A DNA stretch of 64,000 nucleotides from CAZBUK01 sp964495085 (GCA_964495085.1 CAZBUK010000002.1:1-64000); one strand, 5' to 3'; shown: positions 8,347-17,530, counted from the stretch's first letter. Numbers and translations are program-made. The notes: a model not told the origin generated them from the letters alone.

Positions 8347-10119
8347 CTATTCATATTGTCGTACCATTCCATGGTATTCGCCGCCGAGTGAGATCAGTTC
8401 ATTATGCGTGCCATGCTCGATGACCGTACCTCCCGAAAGAACGAGGATGCTGTCGGCGCGGCGGACGGTGGTCAATCTGTGGGCAACGATGAGCACGGTT
8501 TTCTCCCGCATCAGATCTTCCATGGCGCGAATGATTTTTGCTTCACTGTCGGGGTCAAGATTCGAGGTGGGTTCATCCAGAATGACGAACGGGGCATCGC
8601 GCAGGAACGCCCGTGCGAGTGCGAGCCGCTGCCGTTCTCCTCCGCTCAGCCGGGCTCCGTTCTCTCCCAGCATCGTATCGTAACCGTCGGGTAGACCTGA
8701 GATAAAATCATGCGCTTCCGCCCTGCACGCCGCCTCAATTATCCCGGCGGGGTCTGCGCCAGGTCTGCCGATCGAGATATTGTCGCGGACGGTAGCATCG
8801 AAGAAATGCGGAGATTGGGGAACCAGGGAGATATGACTTCTCCATGCATGCGGAGAGATCGAATCGAGGAGCGTTCCGTTTACCGAGACCGTTCCTTCGT
8901 ACCCGCCGAGATAGCGAAGCATGATATTCAGGAGCGTTGTCTTTCCCGAGCCGCTTCGGCCGACGAGTGCCGTGACCGTGCCGGGGTACAGCGAACAATG
9001 GAATCCCCGAAGAGCCGGTGCGGACTCCCCGGGGTATGTATACGTGAGATCCCGTGCGAGAATTTCGATATTTTCGAACCGAAGGGGGAATACGCTATGC
9101 GCAGACGGTACCGTCGATTTGGTATCAAGCACTTCGAACAATCTCCCGGCCGCGGCGGCTCCTTCCATCCCTGCGTGATGATGCGTTCCGAGGAGGCGGA
9201 ACGGAAGATAAAATTCAGGAGCAAGGAGCAGCACGAACAACCCGGGTTGGAAGGTTATCATGCCTTCGATGAGACGAATCCCGATCTGTACCGCGACGAG
9301 TGCCGTGCTGATCGACGCTGCAAGCTCGAGCACCATTCCCGAAAGAAACGCCACCTTGAGTACATCCATGGTCGCTCTGCGGAACCGGTCGCTGATCGAT
9401 ACAATCTCGAGCGTCCGTGCGCCGCTCCTGCCGAACAGTTTCAACGTTTTTAATCCCTGCAGGGTATCGAGGAAATGAGACGATAAAACGCTCATCAGAG
9501 TCCATTGCCGTCTCGTTTTTTTCTCAGCCTGTACGCCAATGAGCCACATGAAAACCGGTATTAACGGACCGGTGATCAGCAGGATCAGACCGCTCAGAGG
9601 ATCGATGCCGAACACGAACAGAAGAATGCAGACCGGTACGATACAGACGCCGATAGCCGACGGCACATATCGGGCAAAGTAATCGTCGAGTTTCTCGATC
9701 CCGGCAGTGGCGATCGAGACCAGCTCCCCGGTATGTTCGCCTTTCGTATACGACGGACCGAGATCCGTCAAATGCGAGACCAGGTTGTCTCGCAATTCGG
9801 CTTTTATCGCGGCCGGGGCGGCCTGTGCCGTAATTTCCCCGTGCCAGTGCAAACCCGCGCGGAGGAGGGCTACCGCCGCGAACGCATACATCGGCAGGTG
9901 AAGCGACTCGAAGCCGGCTCCCTTTAAAAAAACGCCGTCGATGATTACGCTGAGCAGATATGCCTGGAAGACGATCGCGAGCGCGGTGGCAAACGTATTC
10001 GCAACCGTGCGGAAGAGGAGCGATCTCTGTGGGCTGAAGAGTCCGAAGAGCCGCCTGTGTACGTTCGGGAAAACCGGGCTTTGCTTATCCTGCATATTAT
10101 TATTCATCGAATAGTCCAA
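8347..10119 (-). CDS. cydD: CydD-type ABC exporter subunit (cytochrome bd assembly)
   Basis: A 590-residue fused half transporter and partner of the downstream cydC product. The membrane domain has CydD-like features (A-Y-L-L-S-V-I-I-D-G-V-F, R-A-G-L-H-W, and G-P-S-Y-T-K-G-E-H-T-G-E-L before the I-E-K-L-D-D-Y-F coupling region). The ATPase shows Walker A G-R-S-G-S-G-K-T-T, signature L-S-G-G-E-R-Q and Walker B F-V-I-L-D-E-P. It is divergent from the Rieske/cytochrome b operon, with a 217-bp gap that must contain promoters for both. This pairing fits a shared role in respiratory cytochrome biogenesis, which is an inference from context. Confidence 0.88.
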   Translation of the reverse strand: MDYSMNNNMQDKQSPVFPNVHRRLFGLFSPQRSLLFRTVANTFATALAIVFQAYLLSVIIDGVFLKGAGFESLHLPMYAFAAVALLRAGLHWHGEITAQAAPAAIKAELRDNLVSHLTDLGPSYTKGEHTGELVSIATAGIEKLDDYFARYVPSAIGVCIVPVCILLFVFGIDPLSGLILLITGPLIPVFMWLIGVQAEKKTRRQWTLMSVLSSHFLDTLQGLKTLKLFGRSGARTLEIVSISDRFRRATMDVLKVAFLSGMVLELAASISTALVAVQIGIRLIEGMITFQPGLFVLLLAPEFYLPFRLLGTHHHAGMEGAAAAGRLFEVLDTKSTVPSAHSVFPLRFENIEILARDLTYTYPGESAPALRGFHCSLYPGTVTALVGRSGSGKTTLLNIMLRYLGGYEGTVSVNGTLLDSISPHAWRSHISLVPQSPHFFDATVRDNISIGRPGADPAGIIEAACRAEAHDFISGLPDGYDTMLGENGARLSGGERQRLALARAFLRDAPFVILDEPTSNLDPDSEAKIIRAMEDLMREKTVLIVAHRLTTVRRADSILVLSGGTVIEHGTHNELISLGGEYHGMVRQYE

Positions 10120-10230
10120 TATAACTATTTCATGCGATTAAGACTGAATAGGTCGGCAGCAGCCCGTATCGGGACGACGGACACAAAACCGGCCGGAGGA
10201 GGAGCGCCGAGTCCGGATGGCTAATTAAAT

Positions 10231-10259
10231 TTGGTAATTGAAGAATGATTTATTATTTT
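10231..10259 (+). promoter_or_regulatory. Candidate sigma70-like promoter for Rieske operon
   Basis: TTGGTA (10231-10236), a 17-bp spacer, then TATTTT (10254-10259), in the AT-rich centre of the divergent gap between cydD and the Rieske gene. It is about 78 bp upstream of the Rieske start. Only a loose match to the consensus, so this is a suggestion. Confidence 0.25.
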
Positions 10260-10336
10260 ACCCGCAACCGGTCAATGCATCGGTTCACGATCCGCCTAAC
10301 TCGTTGTAGACCCATCCTACAAACTTTCGTCTGCTT

Positions 10337-10759
10337 ATGAATCGCCGAACGTTCAGCAACTGGCTGCTGGGGATTTCGGGGACGTTATCGTTGAGCAGTA
10401 TCGTATACCCCATCGTCAGATTTTTTCTTCCTCCGAGAACTCCGGAAGAAACGGCAACCACGGTAGAAGCCGCATCGCTCGGAGATTTACCCGTACAGGG
10501 ATGGAAAATATTTAAATTCGGCTCACGTCCGGGTCTGCTCATCCGCGTTTCGGAGACGGAGTTCCGCGCATTTGCCGCAACGTGTACGCATCTCGACTGT
10601 ATCGTGCAATACCGCGACGATAAGAGGATGATCTGGTGTGCGTGTCACAACGGATTGTTCGACCTGACCGGAAAAAACATATCCGGACCGCCACCGCGGC
10701 CGCTGGAAATCTATCGTACACAGGTGGTCGGCGACAGAGTATTTGTCTCGCGCACCTGA
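10337..10759 (+). CDS. Rieske [2Fe-2S] protein of a bc/b6f-type complex
   Basis: A compact 140-residue Rieske subunit. The N-terminus carries a twin-arginine-like motif (N-R-R-T-F-S) followed by a hydrophobic anchor (about residues 9-31). The cluster ligands are in C-T-H-L-D-C and C-A-C-H-N-G, giving the two Cys and two His of a Rieske centre, with a G-P-P-P-R-P loop after the second box. It transfers electrons from quinol at cytochrome b to a c-type cytochrome. It is the first gene of an operon with cytochrome b (43 bp downstream) and a nine-haem cytochrome c. No strong ribosome binding site precedes the ATG. Length is shorter than many Rieske proteins, but all ligands are present. Confidence 0.93.
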   Translation: MNRRTFSNWLLGISGTLSLSSIVYPIVRFFLPPRTPEETATTVEAASLGDLPVQGWKIFKFGSRPGLLIRVSETEFRAFAATCTHLDCIVQYRDDKRMIWCACHNGLFDLTGKNISGPPPRPLEIYRTQVVGDRVFVSRT

Positions 10760-10802
10760 ACAGTTCTCCTGAAAGGCACGCACTACCGGGGCAGATAAAA
10801 AT

Positions 10803-11858
10803 ATGAGCAATCCGACATCAACTTGGCTTCGGGAACGTCTCCATTGGGACGCGGTCAAAGAAGTACTTGGTAAGAAAACCGTCCCCATTCATAAACATAC
10901 CATCTGGTACTATATGGGGGGCATGGCGTTGTTCCTCTTCGTCGTCCAGTTCATCACCGGAATCATGCTCCTGTTCTATTATAAGCCGACTGCGGATGAA
11001 GCTTTCGAGAGCGTTCAGTATATCATGACCGAGGTCAGTTTCGGGTGGCTTATCCGGTCGGTGCACAGCTGGTCCGCCAACATCCTGGTTGCCGTTATCG
11101 CGCTGCACCTGGTCAGTGTGTTCTTCCTCAGAGCATACCGGAAACCCCGAGAGGTAACGTGGATATCGGGCGTTTTCCTACTCTATCTCTCATTGGCATT
11201 CGGCTTTACCGGCTACCTGCTCCCCTGGAACAAGCTCGCGTATTTTGCGACGGCGGTCGGAACGGAGATGGCGGGATCGGTCCCATTCATCGGTGAGTGG
11301 ATGCTGATGCTGCTCCGCGGAGGGACCGAGATCACCGGAGCGACGTTGAACCGGTTTTTCGCAATTCATGTATGGGTGCTGCCGGGGGCATTCCTGCTCT
11401 TCATCGCCGTGCATCTCTACCTCGTGCAGGCGCATGGAATGAGCGAGCCCATCGGACTCCGTTCCAGGGGTACAATGAAATTCTTTCCGCAATTTGTGAT
11501 GCGGGATATCATCGGATGGCTCGTTGCTCTGGGCGTGCTCGCGGCATTGGCGGCCTTATTTCCGTGGGAACTCGGAGAGAAAGCCGATCCCTTCGCTCCG
11601 GCTCCCGTGGGTATCAAACCGGAATGGTATTTTCTCTTCACCTTCCAGACACTTAAACTGCTACCGGCATATATCGGACCCATAGCGGGCGATACGCTCG
11701 GGGCTCTGCTTTTCGGAGCGGCAGCGATCGCGCTGTTTTTCATACCCTTCTTCGATTTAAAAGCGGACAGGGAAGAAAAGAACAACCTGTTGTTCCGTCT
11801 CGGGATCGTTGCCATCGTATTTATCGTATTCATGACCCTCTGGGGAGTACTCGAATAA
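10803..11858 (+). CDS. Fused cytochrome b6/subunit IV-like cytochrome b
   Basis: A 351-residue membrane protein that binds two b haems and forms the quinol-oxidising core. The first half is strikingly b6-like (S-V-Q-Y-I-M-T-E-V-S-F-G-W-L-I-R-S-V-H-S-W). Haem ligands are His88/His102 and His189/His204. The second pair is separated by 14 residues, as in b6 rather than mitochondrial b. The C-terminal half carries the quinol-site P-E-W-Y at 273-276, as in subunit IV, so the two b6f polypeptides are fused. The position of the b6 cysteine that binds haem c(n) is Tyr37 here, so that covalent haem is not expected. It ends 2 bp before the multihaem cytochrome gene. Confidence 0.94.
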   Translation: MSNPTSTWLRERLHWDAVKEVLGKKTVPIHKHTIWYYMGGMALFLFVVQFITGIMLLFYYKPTADEAFESVQYIMTEVSFGWLIRSVHSWSANILVAVIALHLVSVFFLRAYRKPREVTWISGVFLLYLSLAFGFTGYLLPWNKLAYFATAVGTEMAGSVPFIGEWMLMLLRGGTEITGATLNRFFAIHVWVLPGAFLLFIAVHLYLVQAHGMSEPIGLRSRGTMKFFPQFVMRDIIGWLVALGVLAALAALFPWELGEKADPFAPAPVGIKPEWYFLFTFQTLKLLPAYIGPIAGDTLGALLFGAAAIALFFIPFFDLKADREEKNNLLFRLGIVAIVFIVFMTLWGVLE

Positions 11859-11860
11859 AT

Positions 11861-13147
11861 ATGCATACGCCTCAGCTGTACTTCGCCGCGGCCGCGATCG
11901 CCATCGCGCAGCTTCTTTATGCCGCGCCCCTGTTCTCCCAATCCGGTTCCGTGTGCATCGACTGCCACCTCGCAACGGAAGATCCTCACCTGGCGGATCC
12001 GGTCAAGCTGTTTACCGAACACGAGGACGGACGTCCGGTCGATATTCATGCGCGCGCCGGTTTTTCTTGCCACCATTGCCATGGGGGGAATCACCAGGAT
12101 GAGCTTACCTCCAAGAGCCGTCAATACGGATATCGCGGCATCCCCTCGACGGCCGATATACCGGCTCTGTGCGGAGAATGTCACAGCAACATCGAGTATA
12201 TGCGGCAGTATAACCCCCGTCTTCCTACCGACCAGCTGCGTCTCTATCGAACGAGCTATCACGGTAAACTGCTGAGCGAGGGGGATCTGCATGTCGCAAC
12301 GTGCGCAAGCTGCCATGGCGCTCATGGCATTCGCCGTTCGGGGGATCCCAGGTCCCCCGTATTTCCGACAAATATCCCCGAACGGTGCGGATCCTGCCAT
12401 GCCGATGCAACTTATATGGCTTCCTATCCGATTCCTACGAACCAGCTCGATGCATTCCGGAGGAGCGAACACGGCAGACGTATCTTCGAGGAAGGAGACA
12501 TCACAGCCCCCACCTGCAATACATGTCATGGAAATCATGGAGCGGTACCGCCGAACGTTGCCGCGGTGCATCATGTCTGCGGACAGTGCCATGCACAGCA
12601 TGACGAATATTTCGTGATGAGCACTCACCATGAGATTTTTCAAATGATGGATATGCCGGGGTGCGTCACTTGCCACGGATATCACGAAATTCCCGCACCG
12701 AGCGAAAATATGCTGAGCAACGAACCGGGCTCGGTATGCATGACCTGCCACATGCCCGACGACCCTTGTTTTCAGTACGTAGATACGGTACGCGGCATGT
12801 TCGACGATCTGAAATCAAGTCTGCAGCGAACGGAATCGCTGCTGAAAGAGGCGGAACAATTGGGAATGGGAGTTGCTCCAGCTCAATTCAGTCTGACGGA
12901 GGTCAGGGACCACCTCATCCGGGCGCGCATCAAAATCCACCAATTTGAATCGGGTCCGGTCGAGGAGGAGCTGACCGAAGCGATGACCATCGTCGAAACG
13001 GCGCATCAGGCCGGCGTAGCCGCTCTCGACGAATGGCAGTTCAGACGGATCGGGTTGGGTATATCTCTCGTGTTCATCGTGATTCTGATCGTTGCCCTCG
13101 CGATGAAGATCAGGAGTATGGAACACTCGGCCGAGGATCCGCGATAA
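11861..13147 (+). CDS. Membrane-anchored nine-haem cytochrome c
   Basis: A 428-residue protein with a signal peptide (about residues 5-26), nine C-x-x-C-H haem c sites starting at Cys32, 70, 104, 148, 176, 219, 240, 268 and 293, and one C-terminal membrane helix (about 398-416). Between the haem domain and the helix lies a helical segment of about 90 residues. Many extra histidines (for example H-G-A-H-G, H-G-N-H-G, H-G-Y-H-E) can supply bis-His ligation. It replaces the mono- or dihaem cytochrome c1/f of ordinary complex III and is the last gene of the three-gene operon. The acceptor could be a periplasmic reductase or an extracellular chain. This is inferred from the operon and not shown directly. 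Confidence 0.92.
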   Translation: MHTPQLYFAAAAIAIAQLLYAAPLFSQSGSVCIDCHLATEDPHLADPVKLFTEHEDGRPVDIHARAGFSCHHCHGGNHQDELTSKSRQYGYRGIPSTADIPALCGECHSNIEYMRQYNPRLPTDQLRLYRTSYHGKLLSEGDLHVATCASCHGAHGIRRSGDPRSPVFPTNIPERCGSCHADATYMASYPIPTNQLDAFRRSEHGRRIFEEGDITAPTCNTCHGNHGAVPPNVAAVHHVCGQCHAQHDEYFVMSTHHEIFQMMDMPGCVTCHGYHEIPAPSENMLSNEPGSVCMTCHMPDDPCFQYVDTVRGMFDDLKSSLQRTESLLKEAEQLGMGVAPAQFSLTEVRDHLIRARIKIHQFESGPVEEELTEAMTIVETAHQAGVAALDEWQFRRIGLGISLVFIVILIVALAMKIRSMEHSAEDPR

Positions 13148-13164
13148 TTTCCCCTTACGGGAAA
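13148..13164 (+). terminator. Hairpin after the nonahaem cytochrome operon
   Basis: TTTCCC, a 5-nt loop and GGGAAA sit immediately after the cytochrome stop codon, with a CTTTTT tract nearby (about 13170-13176). The stem is only 6 bp, so a weak intrinsic terminator is plausible. Confidence 0.4.
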
Positions 13165-13275
13165 ACCATTCTTTTTCCGTTCGCAACACAGCCGCGCGCC
13201 ATCTCCGGATTACTACCCGCATCATCAACCCTCTCACCAGAGTTCGGACCAGGATCTCTCCCGCGGCGGAGAGTG

Positions 13276-14202
13276 TCACCGCTGCGAACTCTCCCGTTTG
13301 GTCTCCCACCACCCGTGAAGATACCTTCCGGAGTAAATCGTCAACCAGCAAAAGAAGACCCCTGCGATGATGTCGATAACGTAGTGGTACCAAAGATAGA
13401 CCGTGGAAAAAATAAGCAGACTTCCCACGATGAGAATGAACGTGCGAATGCGCATTCGATATAAAACCACCGCATACATGAGCACAAGCGTTAATTGGGT
13501 ATGGCCGCTGGGAAATACATCGCGCTGCACATAATCCTCAGGGTTGGGAACTCCGTACGGGATGGATTCTCCAGCATCAAGCAAATATCGGATCGTATCG
13601 GTGAAATAGATTCCCGGAAGCGTTTCATGCATCGTGTGATAATCGTGAATGGTAAAGCGCGGACCGATCGCAGGCACCGCAAAATATCCAAGGTACGACA
13701 GATAGAATCCGTAGGCGACCAGAAACATAAGATAATAGAACTCGCGCATTCTACCATTCCGGTACAGTTCGTAACCCGTCACCAGGAACAGAAAGTAATA
13801 CGAGGCGTAGACTATTTGAAGTATCTCCGTTAATACGGGATGCGCGAATTGAGCCATCCATTCCGTCGGATTCACTCCGAAGAGCCAGAGATCGATATCG
13901 ATCAATATCCCGTCATAATCTACCCCTCTGATCGGAAATACCATAAAGTAGATCGCCTTGAATACCCAGACGATAACGGCCACTGTATACCAATCGCGCA
14001 GCCATCGCAGCGGAGATGACTTCGGTGCTGCAGAAAACCTACGCGCTATGAAAAAAATGAACAGGATAAGGAGGGTGTTTATCGGTACGATCCATCGCCA
14101 TTCGGGAATCCGGTTCATACATACGAGACTGATAACTGAGATTAAGACGAGAAATGTAATATTGGCGAGATCGAACGATCTGAGATAGGGTATGCGGCGC
14201 AT
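13276..14202 (-). CDS. PAP2-superfamily (Aur1/Ipt1-like) membrane phosphatase/transferase
   Basis: A polytopic protein of 308 residues if translation starts at the ATG ending at 14202. The frame stays open further upstream to 14475, but that extension lacks domain features, and the chosen start has A-A-A-A-G-G eight bases upstream and begins M-R-R-I-P. PAP2 motifs are visible near the C-terminus: V-F-P-S-G-H-T-Q-L-T and Y-H-Y-V-I-D-I-I-A-G, with the two catalytic histidines. This subgroup includes inositol-phosphoceramide synthases and lipid phosphatases, so it probably acts on a lipid phosphate or diphosphate. It is divergent from the PDZ gene and convergent with the cytochrome operon. The substrate is unknown. 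Confidence 0.85.
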   Translation of the reverse strand: MRRIPYLRSFDLANITFLVLISVISLVCMNRIPEWRWIVPINTLLILFIFFIARRFSAAPKSSPLRWLRDWYTVAVIVWVFKAIYFMVFPIRGVDYDGILIDIDLWLFGVNPTEWMAQFAHPVLTEILQIVYASYYFLFLVTGYELYRNGRMREFYYLMFLVAYGFYLSYLGYFAVPAIGPRFTIHDYHTMHETLPGIYFTDTIRYLLDAGESIPYGVPNPEDYVQRDVFPSGHTQLTLVLMYAVVLYRMRIRTFILIVGSLLIFSTVYLWYHYVIDIIAGVFFCWLTIYSGRYLHGWWETKRESSQR

Positions 14203-14534
14203 AAACAACCTTTTCCGAGGGATATGCCTGATTATCGCTTTAAATTCGGTAGGTTCGCACCGGAGGCTGCATGCAATGTGCGACCGAATGGAAACGGCGT
14301 ACGATTGAATGATTTCGCAGATGTCACGAATGTCCAGGGTGAGTAGAGGGACGATGAATTGTACAATATTACAAAAATAACGGGTTCTTTCCAATACTCG
14401 GTTACATAGGGTCTTCTCAGGCCGCCGTACATTCGTCCCAAATTTTTCTTCCACGTCCCTGAATCGGAACATCACTTATCTCGTCTGCGTCTAAGCCGGT
14501 AAACTGAACCGACCTAAATGAGGAGGAACGCGTT
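14203..14534. other. Divergent intergenic region, PAP2-like gene / PDZ gene
   Basis: The 332 bp hold no supported gene. The plus-strand PDZ gene has a strong ribosome binding site (GAGGAGGAA at about 14520-14528). The AT-rich patch near 14350-14385 is the best place for promoters, but I could not define a pair of boxes with confidence. Confidence 0.4.
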
Positions 14535-15569
14535 ATGAAACATTCCGCTACCATGATGTATATCTGCCTGTTGCTGTTTGCCGGGAGCTTCGGTCTGCAG
14601 GCTATGCAGGAAGTCAAGCGAGAGAAGCACATAGTCGTCGCACACGGCGGCCACCCATGGCTCGGCGTATCCATACAGGATGTAACGGATGAACTCCTCT
14701 CCGCCGAGAATCTCTCGGTACGGGAAGGAGCGTATGTAACGGAAGTGATCAAGGAGAGTCCCGCCGACTCCGCCGGCCTACGGGGGGGCGATGTCATTAT
14801 CGAATTCAACAACAGAAAAATTTACGACGCGGACGGATTGTTGACAGCTGTTCGAAAGGCAAAATCGGGAGAGCCGGTTAAACTCATTGCCGACCGGAAG
14901 GGGAGGAAAATCGATATGCAGGTTACCTTGCGCGAACGGTCGCGGAGGACCGCGATGAGCATACCACGTCCGCCCACTCCGCCGAAACCGATGGCATGGA
15001 GCAGCCGATCGGGCAGAATAGGATTGAAGCTGATAAATCTCAATCCGCAGCTTGGAGAATACTTTCAGGTTCCCGAGGGGAAAGGCGTACTTATCGAAGA
15101 GGTTGTCGAAGAATCGCCGGCACAACGGGCGGGGTTTAAAGCCGGTGATGTCATCCTTTCGGTCGATACTACGGAAATCGCATCGGTACGGGAGCTTCGG
15201 AGGGCTCTTAGCGGATACGACAGCGGCGATCGGGCGAATGTTGTCGTGATGCGCAACCGTTCGAGAACGAGCCTGACGCTGGAATTCGAGGAGAAACCGT
15301 ATTCCTACGACGGCTGGCGGCATGGAACGGAGGATTTCGACGGCGACGTATTTATCTTTACTCCCGAAGACCGTGAGAGACTGCGTGGCGAGCTGAAAAA
15401 CCTTCGGCCGCATCTCGACGAGCTTCGTATCGAGCTCGACGGCCTGCGTGAACATTTCAAGGATTTTAAAATCGAATTCCCGGATAACTTTCTTCAAGAA
15501 TTCAGATTCGAGGCGCCCGACGACATGCTCAAGGATATCCGGATTCACCGCGAGGTCATACGCATCTGA
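14535..15569 (+). CDS. Secreted tandem-PDZ protein
   Basis: A 344-residue exported protein with a signal peptide (about residues 5-23) and two PDZ domains. The first (about 40-125) contains W-L-G-V-S-I-Q-D-V and D-S-A-G-L-R-G-G-D-V-I. The second (about 155-250) contains R-I-G-L-K-L and Q-R-A-G-F-K-A-G-D-V-I-L. There is no trypsin-like protease domain, so it is not a DegP/HtrA protease but a PDZ-only periplasmic adaptor. The last 70 residues are an amphipathic, charged stretch with repeated L-x-x-x-L spacing (L-R-P-H-L-D-E-L-R, L-D-G-L-R-E-H-F) that could form a coiled coil. It is a single-gene unit with a strong Shine-Dalgarno sequence. Confidence 0.88.
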   Translation: MKHSATMMYICLLLFAGSFGLQAMQEVKREKHIVVAHGGHPWLGVSIQDVTDELLSAENLSVREGAYVTEVIKESPADSAGLRGGDVIIEFNNRKIYDADGLLTAVRKAKSGEPVKLIADRKGRKIDMQVTLRERSRRTAMSIPRPPTPPKPMAWSSRSGRIGLKLINLNPQLGEYFQVPEGKGVLIEEVVEESPAQRAGFKAGDVILSVDTTEIASVRELRRALSGYDSGDRANVVVMRNRSRTSLTLEFEEKPYSYDGWRHGTEDFDGDVFIFTPEDRERLRGELKNLRPHLDELRIELDGLREHFKDFKIEFPDNFLQEFRFEAPDDMLKDIRIHREVIRI

Positions 15570-15898
15570 GCGCTTGCGGTTTCAGACACAACTCCGGGTG
15601 ACCGGCTGCTTTATCGGACTGAGGGGGTTGCCGCAGCCGGTCGTTCGGAGTATTGATACGGACGCCTGCTTTCCGCAGCGGCACCTGCCGGAATTATTCC
15701 GCTACCTCTCGTAACACATCAAATCCACTTATCCGTAACCCGCGACAGCTTCAGATTCCGGGTTCGGCGCCCGTCCAATCAAGGGATGGTTGATCTGATC
15801 GTATGAGGCGTCACACCACTCATTAATCCGGTCGACCGTTGCATTTGCCGAAAATGAATGATATTTTAAATCATCTTTAAATCTCATGGAGCATACCG
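15570..15898. other. Intergenic region between PDZ gene and lemA
   Basis: There is no gene in these 329 bp. They contain a strong GC-rich stem-loop (15600-15642, listed separately). The AT-rich segment at about 15855-15885 just before the LemA start is the likely promoter area. Confidence 0.4.
15600..15642 (+). terminator. GC-rich stem-loop after PDZ gene
   Basis: GACCGGCTGC (15600-15609) is exactly complementary to GCAGCCGGTC (15633-15642), with a 23-nt loop, 30 bp after the PDZ stop codon. No T-tract follows, so it may be a factor-dependent terminator or an mRNA-stabilising hairpin. Confidence 0.4.
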
Positions 15899-16462
15899 AT
15901 GGAATTAATCATCATCATCGCCGTACTTGCCGTTTTCATCCTATGGATCGTATCGAAATATAACGGATTGATCCGTCTGCGGAACCAGACCGAGAACGGC
16001 TGGAAACAGATTGATGTGCAGTTGAAACGCCGCCACGATCTGATACCGAATCTGGTCAACACGGTCAAGGGGCAGATGGAATTCGAGAAAGAGACGCTGG
16101 AAAGCGTGATCAAGGCCCGGAATGCCGCGCTGAATCCGACCGGTGTCGCAGATGCCGCCGCCAAAGAAAACATGCTGACCGGCGCGCTGTCCAAACTCTT
16201 TGCACTGGTCGAGAACTACCCGACGCTCCGGTCGAATGAGAACGTGAAGCAGCTGCAGGAAGAACTCACCAGCACCGAGAATAAAATCGCGTTTGCGCGG
16301 CAATTCTACAACGACATTGCAACCAGGTTTAACACGATACAGCAGGTATTTCCGGGTAATATCGTCGCCTCGATGTTTAACTTCAAGACAGCGGAGCTGT
16401 TCGAGATAACTGTCCTCACCGAACGTGAGGTACCGAAGGTCGATCTGTCTCTCAGGAAATAA
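15899..16462 (+). CDS. lemA: LemA family protein
   Basis: A 187-residue LemA protein: one N-terminal membrane helix (residues 2-19) followed by the helical bundle typical of the family. The diagnostic run N-Q-T-E-N-G-W-K-Q-I-D-V-Q-L-K-R-R and L-I-P-N-L-V-N-T-V-K are both present. Full length for the family. LemA is often encoded beside an HtpX-type membrane metalloprotease, as here (next gene on the same strand), and the pair is thought to act in envelope quality control. The molecular role of LemA is not established. Confidence 0.93.
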   Translation: MELIIIIAVLAVFILWIVSKYNGLIRLRNQTENGWKQIDVQLKRRHDLIPNLVNTVKGQMEFEKETLESVIKARNAALNPTGVADAAAKENMLTGALSKLFALVENYPTLRSNENVKQLQEELTSTENKIAFARQFYNDIATRFNTIQQVFPGNIVASMFNFKTAELFEITVLTEREVPKVDLSLRK

Positions 16463-16543
16463 TGCATTCCGCACGTATCCGAAAAATGCCGGCGCCGGCC
16501 TGCCGGCATGCATCCGTCTTACTATATCTCTCGACCGATACAA

Positions 16544-17530
16544 ATGGGATTTTACAGTAGAAAAAGAAATCTGTACGAACAGCAGCGCCATAACCGGAGA
16601 ATGACTGTTGTCGTCATGATCGGTTTCATCGCCTTCCTGGGACTTCTCGGTTTCGGATTCGATATGATCATGATCGATTTTTTCCCCCTCGGCACGCTCG
16701 TCGCGCTTGCGCTCGGCGCCGGTACTGCCCTCTGGAGCTACAGCGGCGGTGCGCAGTCGGTGATCCGGTCGACGGGAGCCTACCCGGCGGATCCGAACAA
16801 TCCTTCCCACCGGCAGTTCATCAACGTCGTCGAGGAAATGACGATCGCTTCGGGGCTGCCGAAGCCGAAGATGTTCATCATCCCCGACAAGGCGCCGAAT
16901 GCCTTCGCGACGGGGAAAAATCCGTCCGACGGATACGTCGCCGTTACTGAGGGATTGTTGCAGACACTCAATCGCGATGAACTCCAGGGGGTCGTTGCGC
17001 ATGAATTCGCACACATCAGAAACTACGACATTCGCCTTATGACCATCGTTGCCGCGCTCGTCGGGTCGATCGTGCTGCTCGCAGCAATGTCGCGGCGCGC
17101 GATGTGGTTCGGCGGGGGGCGGAGATCCGGAGGGAGTTCGGGCAGAGGTGGAGGAGGAAGCGGACCGGTCGCTATTGTTCTACTCGTTGTGTGGATCATC
17201 GGGATTATACTTGCTCCGATCGTTGCCAATGTCATGGCGATGATGGTTTCGCGGCGCCGCGAATATCTTGCGGATGCAACCGCAGCAGAGTTGACGCGCA
17301 ATCCCCAGGGACTCATCAGTGCACTTCACAAAATCAGCGGTTCGTTGGTCACTCCGACAGCGATCAACCGGAATACCGCCCATCTCTGTATTGCCGATCC
17401 GTTCAATCTCAAACGCGAGCAGCAGGTAGGATTCATCGCGAATCTGTTTGCGACACACCCTCCCGTCAAGAAAAGGATCGAAGCCCTGCGCGCGATCGGT
17501 TATATGTATGAGCAGGAGAAGAAAAAGTAG
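16544..17530 (+). CDS. htpX: HtpX-like M48 membrane metalloprotease
   Basis: A zinc protease of the M48 family, 328 residues from the ATG at 16544. An in-frame ATG at 16508 would add 12 residues that do not look like family sequence. Two N-terminal membrane helices (about 20-60) precede the catalytic helix V-V-A-H-E-F-A-H, which gives the two His ligands and the catalytic Glu. Further membrane segments follow, and the third ligand is probably the Glu in R-R-R-E-Y-L-A-D-A. A glycine/serine/arginine-rich loop lies between the membrane helices. It follows lemA by 81 bp and probably shares its transcript. The role is cleavage of misfolded membrane proteins, inferred from the family. Confidence 0.9.
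   Translation: MGFYSRKRNLYEQQRHNRRMTVVVMIGFIAFLGLLGFGFDMIMIDFFPLGTLVALALGAGTALWSYSGGAQSVIRSTGAYPADPNNPSHRQFINVVEEMTIASGLPKPKMFIIPDKAPNAFATGKNPSDGYVAVTEGLLQTLNRDELQGVVAHEFAHIRNYDIRLMTIVAALVGSIVLLAAMSRRAMWFGGGRRSGGSSGRGGGGSGPVAIVLLVVWIIGIILAPIVANVMAMMVSRRREYLADATAAELTRNPQGLISALHKISGSLVTPTAINRNTAHLCIADPFNLKREQQVGFIANLFATHPPVKKRIEALRAIGYMYEQEKKK

Noticed and set aside
11417..12751. 444-codon minus-strand frame opposite cytochrome b and the multihaem gene
   Set aside because: No domain; the plus strand has haem ligands and nine C-x-x-C-H sites.
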